64,000 nt of DNA from Planctomycetota bacterium (GTDB lineage Bacteria > Planctomycetota > Phycisphaerae > Sedimentisphaerales > Anaerobacaceae): assembly GCA_013349615.1 (NCBI GenBank), contig DUZJ01000002.1:35882-99881 (forward strand), in the 5' to 3' direction. The notes beneath the pieces are model-generated. The model was given only the letters and a program-made list of their open reading frames with translations. It was not told the DNA's origin and searched no databases. The position numbers were made by a program, and so were the translations under genes. This document shows positions 60,912 to 64,000 of this stretch, in pieces; within the stretch, counting starts at the first letter, position 1; each line of letters opens with the position of its first letter.

Positions 60912-63530
60912 ATGCTCGAAGTGCGTAACTTTATGGTTTTGCCGGCACTGCCGGATTCTTTGAAGGAACTTGAGGTTATCGCCGGGAATATGTTTTGGTC
61001 CTGGAATCCGGAGTTTGTAGACCTGTTCAAACGTATTGACGGTAATTTATGGACCTCTTGTGGTCACAATCCGGCCAAATTTCTCGGCAATGTCTCACAG
61101 CAGAGCCTGGAGGCTGTGGCTGAAAATCAAGGTTTTTTGGGTGAGCTGCACCGAGCCGTGGAAAAGCTCAAATTATACCTTGATGGGACAACGTGGTTTG
61201 AGAAAGTTTGTTCAAAACATAGCAAACCGCTTATCGCGTATTTTAGCGCCGAGTTTGGCGTTCATGAAAGCCTGCCTATTTATGCTGGTGGCCTCGGAAT
61301 TCTGGCAGGTGACCACTTAAAGAGTGCTTCAGACCTCGGCGTTCCAATAGTTGGGATTGGCCTTCTGTATCAAAAAGGATATTTCCGCCAGTATTTGAAC
61401 CTTGATGGTTGGCAGCAGGAGGTGTATATCGAGAATGATTTCTATAATATGCCTATCGAGCTCGTTCGCAAAAAGAGCGGCCGGCCGTTAACCATTAGCG
61501 TCGAATATCCGGGCAGAGGTGTGTCGGCCCAGGTATGGTGTGCTTCCATTGGCAGGGTAAAATTATATCTGCTGGATACGAATATACCTGCTAATTCATC
61601 CACAGACCGTATGATTACCGCCAGTCTTTATGGCGGCGACAGTGAGCTGCGAATTCGCCAGGAGATTATGTTGGGCATCGGCGGCTTAAAGGCCCTGACT
61701 GCTATGGGTATTGTGCCTACTGTCTGCCATATGAACGAAGGCCACGCTGCTTTTGTCACACTGGAACGTATCCGACAATTGCGAAGCGAAAAGAATATGA
61801 CTTTTGATGAGGCTCTTGAAGCTACAAAGTCTGCTAATGTTTTTACGATGCATACCTGTGTAAAAGCCGGGCTTGACGAGTTCTCCGTGGGCCTGATGGA
61901 TAAGTATTTTGGCAGTTATTTCCATCACCTCGGGATAAATCGAAAGCGGCTTTTGGCTTTGGGAAGAATACTGCCTGATGACGACATTGAGCCATTTAAA
62001 ATGGCAATTTTGGCATTGAATCTGAGCTGCTATGTTAACGGCGTAAGTAAGTTACATGGGCAAATATCGCGTGAGATGTTTTCAAGTCTTTGGCCTGGTC
62101 TGCCTGTTGATGAAGTGCCGATAAAGTCCATTACAAACGGTGTACACATCCAAAGCTGGATATCTGATGAGATGAACTGTTTATATAAAAGATATCTTGG
62201 TCCAAATTGGTCTGATGTAACTACTGACAAGTCCGTTTGGAATAACATAGAGCAAATTCCCGACGCAGAACTCTGGCGGGCCCATCAACGCTGCAAGGAG
62301 CGGTTGATTGTTTTTGCGCGCAACCGGCTTAAAGCTCAAATGCAGCGGCGAGGTACGTACCATACCGAATTGACCCGGGCTGAGGAGGTTCTCGACCCTG
62401 AGACATTGACCATCGGTTTTGCCAGAAGATTTGCCAGCTATAAAAGAGCAAATCTTTTGCTGAAGGACCCGCAGCGGTTTGTAAGGCTGCTTAGCGACCC
62501 GGCTCGCCCCATCCAGATTATTTTTGCCGGTAAGGCTCATCCGAAAGACGCCGAAGGCAAGGACATTATACGTCAGATTATTCACTTTGCCAAACAGTAC
62601 GACCTGAAACGGCGTATAGTATTTCTGGAAGACTATGATATTGATGTAGCGACAGTCATGGTCCAAGGTGTTGATATTTGGCTAAGCTCTCCTCGTAGAC
62701 CGATGGAGGCCAGCAGCACAAGCGGTATGAAAGCCGCAATTAACGGTGCTTTGAACGTGAGCACTTTAGATGGCTGGTGGTGTGAGGGTTATAAACCCGA
62801 GGTAGGCTGGGTCATTGGTGCTGGTGGATGCTACGAGGATGCCGATTATCAGGATATGGTAGAGTCGAAGGCGATTTATGATATGCTGGAAAGCGAGATT
62901 GTTCCACTGTTTTACACCCGTTCGGCTGATAATTTGCCGCGAGACTGGATACAAAGGATGAAAAATTCTATCAAGTGGATAGTACCCAAATTCAACACAC
63001 ACAGAATGCTTACTGAGTATACGCGAATGTTTTATAATCCGGCTGCGGCCAGATGGCGCTATTTGACCGCCGAGGCCATGTCGCGGGCCAGGGCGCTTTC
63101 GATGTGGAAGTCCAATATGAAAAACGTTTGGACTGAGTTGGCCATTAAAGATGTCCAGATACAGGTTGACAAGGGACAAAATTGCGAGCAGCTTGATTCC
63201 AAACAGCCTCAGCTTAAGCTCGGATCGGAGTTAAACGTCAGGGCCTTGGTTAAGCTTGGAAAGGTCAGCCCGGATGACGTTTCTGTTGAGCTTTATCATG
63301 GCCCTGTGGATACTCGGGGTCAAATCAAGGACGGCTCGGCTGTGAAAATGGACCATAAAGAGCTGACAGAGCAGGATGGAGAACATTGGTTTGTTGGCTC
63401 GATGCCTTGTAGAAAATCCGGTCGGCAGGGCCTTGCTGTGCGGGTCTTGCCAAGAAACGCTGACCTCGTTACCCCCTATGACCTCGGCCTAATCCTTTGG
63501 GAAACAACACCTGCAAAGGTCAATGCGTGA
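60912..63530 (+). CDS. glgP: Alpha-glucan (glycogen/maltodextrin) phosphorylase
   Basis: 872 residues from ATG 60912 (MLEVRNFMVLPALP), chosen because GGAGAG lies six bases upstream. GT35 family, the short bacterial/archaeal type with an N-terminal DUF3417-like region (residues 1-110). It cleaves alpha-1,4 glucans with phosphate to glucose-1-phosphate. Visible motifs: FSAEFGVHESLPIYAGGLGILAGDHLK, NEGHAAFVTLERI, TIGFARRFASYKR, IFAGKAHPKDAEGK and the PLP site SGMKAAINGA with Lys607. The signature reads RRPMEASSTSGMKA instead of the usual RRPxEASGTSGMKA, and WLSSPRRP instead of WLNTPRRP. Both changes are conservative, but they lie near the phosphate/PLP pocket. It is monocistronic. Confidence 0.95.
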   Translation: MLEVRNFMVLPALPDSLKELEVIAGNMFWSWNPEFVDLFKRIDGNLWTSCGHNPAKFLGNVSQQSLEAVAENQGFLGELHRAVEKLKLYLDGTTWFEKVCSKHSKPLIAYFSAEFGVHESLPIYAGGLGILAGDHLKSASDLGVPIVGIGLLYQKGYFRQYLNLDGWQQEVYIENDFYNMPIELVRKKSGRPLTISVEYPGRGVSAQVWCASIGRVKLYLLDTNIPANSSTDRMITASLYGGDSELRIRQEIMLGIGGLKALTAMGIVPTVCHMNEGHAAFVTLERIRQLRSEKNMTFDEALEATKSANVFTMHTCVKAGLDEFSVGLMDKYFGSYFHHLGINRKRLLALGRILPDDDIEPFKMAILALNLSCYVNGVSKLHGQISREMFSSLWPGLPVDEVPIKSITNGVHIQSWISDEMNCLYKRYLGPNWSDVTTDKSVWNNIEQIPDAELWRAHQRCKERLIVFARNRLKAQMQRRGTYHTELTRAEEVLDPETLTIGFARRFASYKRANLLLKDPQRFVRLLSDPARPIQIIFAGKAHPKDAEGKDIIRQIIHFAKQYDLKRRIVFLEDYDIDVATVMVQGVDIWLSSPRRPMEASSTSGMKAAINGALNVSTLDGWWCEGYKPEVGWVIGAGGCYEDADYQDMVESKAIYDMLESEIVPLFYTRSADNLPRDWIQRMKNSIKWIVPKFNTHRMLTEYTRMFYNPAAARWRYLTAEAMSRARALSMWKSNMKNVWTELAIKDVQIQVDKGQNCEQLDSKQPQLKLGSELNVRALVKLGKVSPDDVSVELYHGPVDTRGQIKDGSAVKMDHKELTEQDGEHWFVGSMPCRKSGRQGLAVRVLPRNADLVTPYDLGLILWETTPAKVNA

Positions 63531-63571
63531 TACGAAATACGAGTATCAAGTATCGAACACCGAGAATCGAT

Positions 63572-64000
63572 TTATTCATTCTCTTTGTTGTGCAGAAGCT
63601 CATAAACCTCGTCAGACGAAGTTGCCGTCTCAAGCGATTGTCTGAATTGTTCGTCGAGCATAAGTCTGCTTATTCTGGCAAGAGCCTGAATGTGAGGGCC
63701 GGTTTGTTCGGCCGGCGATACCAGCAAGATTATAATTGTTACCGGTTTGCCGTCGACGCTTGCAAAGTCGATTGGTTCGCCTGCGACCCCGAAGGCCATA
63801 ACGAGTTCTTTGACCGCTTTACATTTGCCGTGTGGAATGGCAATTCCGGAGCCAATACCTGTGCTTCGGGTTTGTTCACGCGTAAAAACCGCATCTAAAG
63901 CAACCTTTTTGTCGAGCAGTAATCCGTTAGAGTCCAGCACTTCCACCAGCTCAGTTATTACGGATTCCTTGTCTTTACCTTCCAGTGGAACTATGATGCA
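63572..64000 (-). CDS. PTS EIIA (fructose/nitrogen type) domain protein, 5' partial
   Basis: The frame remains open to the end of the window (IIVPLEGKDKESVITELVEVL precedes the listed GTG), so the gene starts outside. At least 143 residues are present. A PTS_EIIA type-2 domain carries the phospho-accepting His in GSGIAIPHGK, followed by VKELVMAFGVAGEPIDF and IQALARISRLMLDEQFRQSL. It is likely a PtsN-like regulatory EIIA rather than a transporter part, since no IIB/IIC is visible, but the missing 5' side could contain more domains. It converges on glgP, with 41 nt between stops. Confidence 0.88.
   Translation of the reverse strand, partial: CIIVPLEGKDKESVITELVEVLDSNGLLLDKKVALDAVFTREQTRSTGIGSGIAIPHGKCKAVKELVMAFGVAGEPIDFASVDGKPVTIIILLVSPAEQTGPHIQALARISRLMLDEQFRQSLETATSSDEVYELLHNKENE

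Noticed and set aside
63531-63571. TGATAC-N9-GTATCA inverted repeat between glgP and the EIIA gene
   Set aside because: The stem is only 6 bp, without a T-run; more likely part of the tacgaa-type intergenic repeat than a terminator.

Overview
The window looks like a chromosome segment of a Planctomycetota bacterium, most likely an anaerobic Phycisphaerae/Sedimentisphaerales-type organism. This is an inference from gene content. Dockerin-type I tails of the 'DLDGDxxVxFxDFAxFAxxW' style sit on many secreted proteins. There is an exosortase locus, Tat-exported enzymes including a sulfatase with a C-x-A-x-R maturation motif, a fused pyruvate:ferredoxin oxidoreductase, and a giant Asp-Pro-Asn-rich right-handed beta-helix protein. 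I found no tRNA, rRNA, IS element or CRISPR array.

Layout. 2-15022: the 3' end of a giant secreted repeat protein (at least 5000 residues). It has six beta-helix blocks separated by InlB-B-like repeats, then a dockerin and FN3-like modules. 15103-19330 (minus): aroA, a frameshifted Tat sulfatase and a divergent aroC. 19413-26621 (minus): secreted dockerin proteins (five-bladed propeller/GH43-like protein, a mini-dockerin, a metallophosphoesterase, a subtilase), with two good sigma70-type promoters and a structured leader. 26703-30554 (plus): a pyrimidine operon pyrR-pyrB-pyrC plus a YacP-like NYN gene, interrupted by a decayed HicB/HicA-type locus. 30602-34376: nifJ with its own promoter. 34413-37992: a poly-Q lipoprotein and a large protein with a C-terminal GspG-like domain.

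38460-50409 (plus): an exopolysaccharide/exosortase cluster in the order polysaccharide export lipoprotein, exosortase, EpsI-like protein, giant TPR protein, Wzz/BY-kinase, nucleotide-sugar epimerase. The first gene apparently takes its lipoprotein signal peptide from a 7-bp minisatellite and carries an in-frame cluster of palindromes. 50466-54284 (minus): an orphan PD-(D/E)XK-like protein, a HicB-like antitoxin, two small lipoproteins with near-identical signal sequences and a Tat-exported enolase-superfamily enzyme. 54394-56490: a short-form pheT without the EMAP/OB tRNA-binding domain. 56562-60344: a secreted trio (tail-fibre-like protein, C10 streptopain-like protease, small dockerin protein) behind a near-consensus promoter and a long leader. 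60411-60677: a promoter-ncRNA-terminator unit that is probably 6S RNA. 60912-63530: glgP. 63572-64000: the end of a PTS EIIA-like gene running out of the window.

Several short repeat families recur across these loci: 50-bp double hairpins with compensatory base changes, GGGCG...CGCCC palindromes placed inside reading frames, and 7-bp and 14-bp tandem repeats. They appear to have shaped protein sequences here, and they are the most unusual signal in the window.
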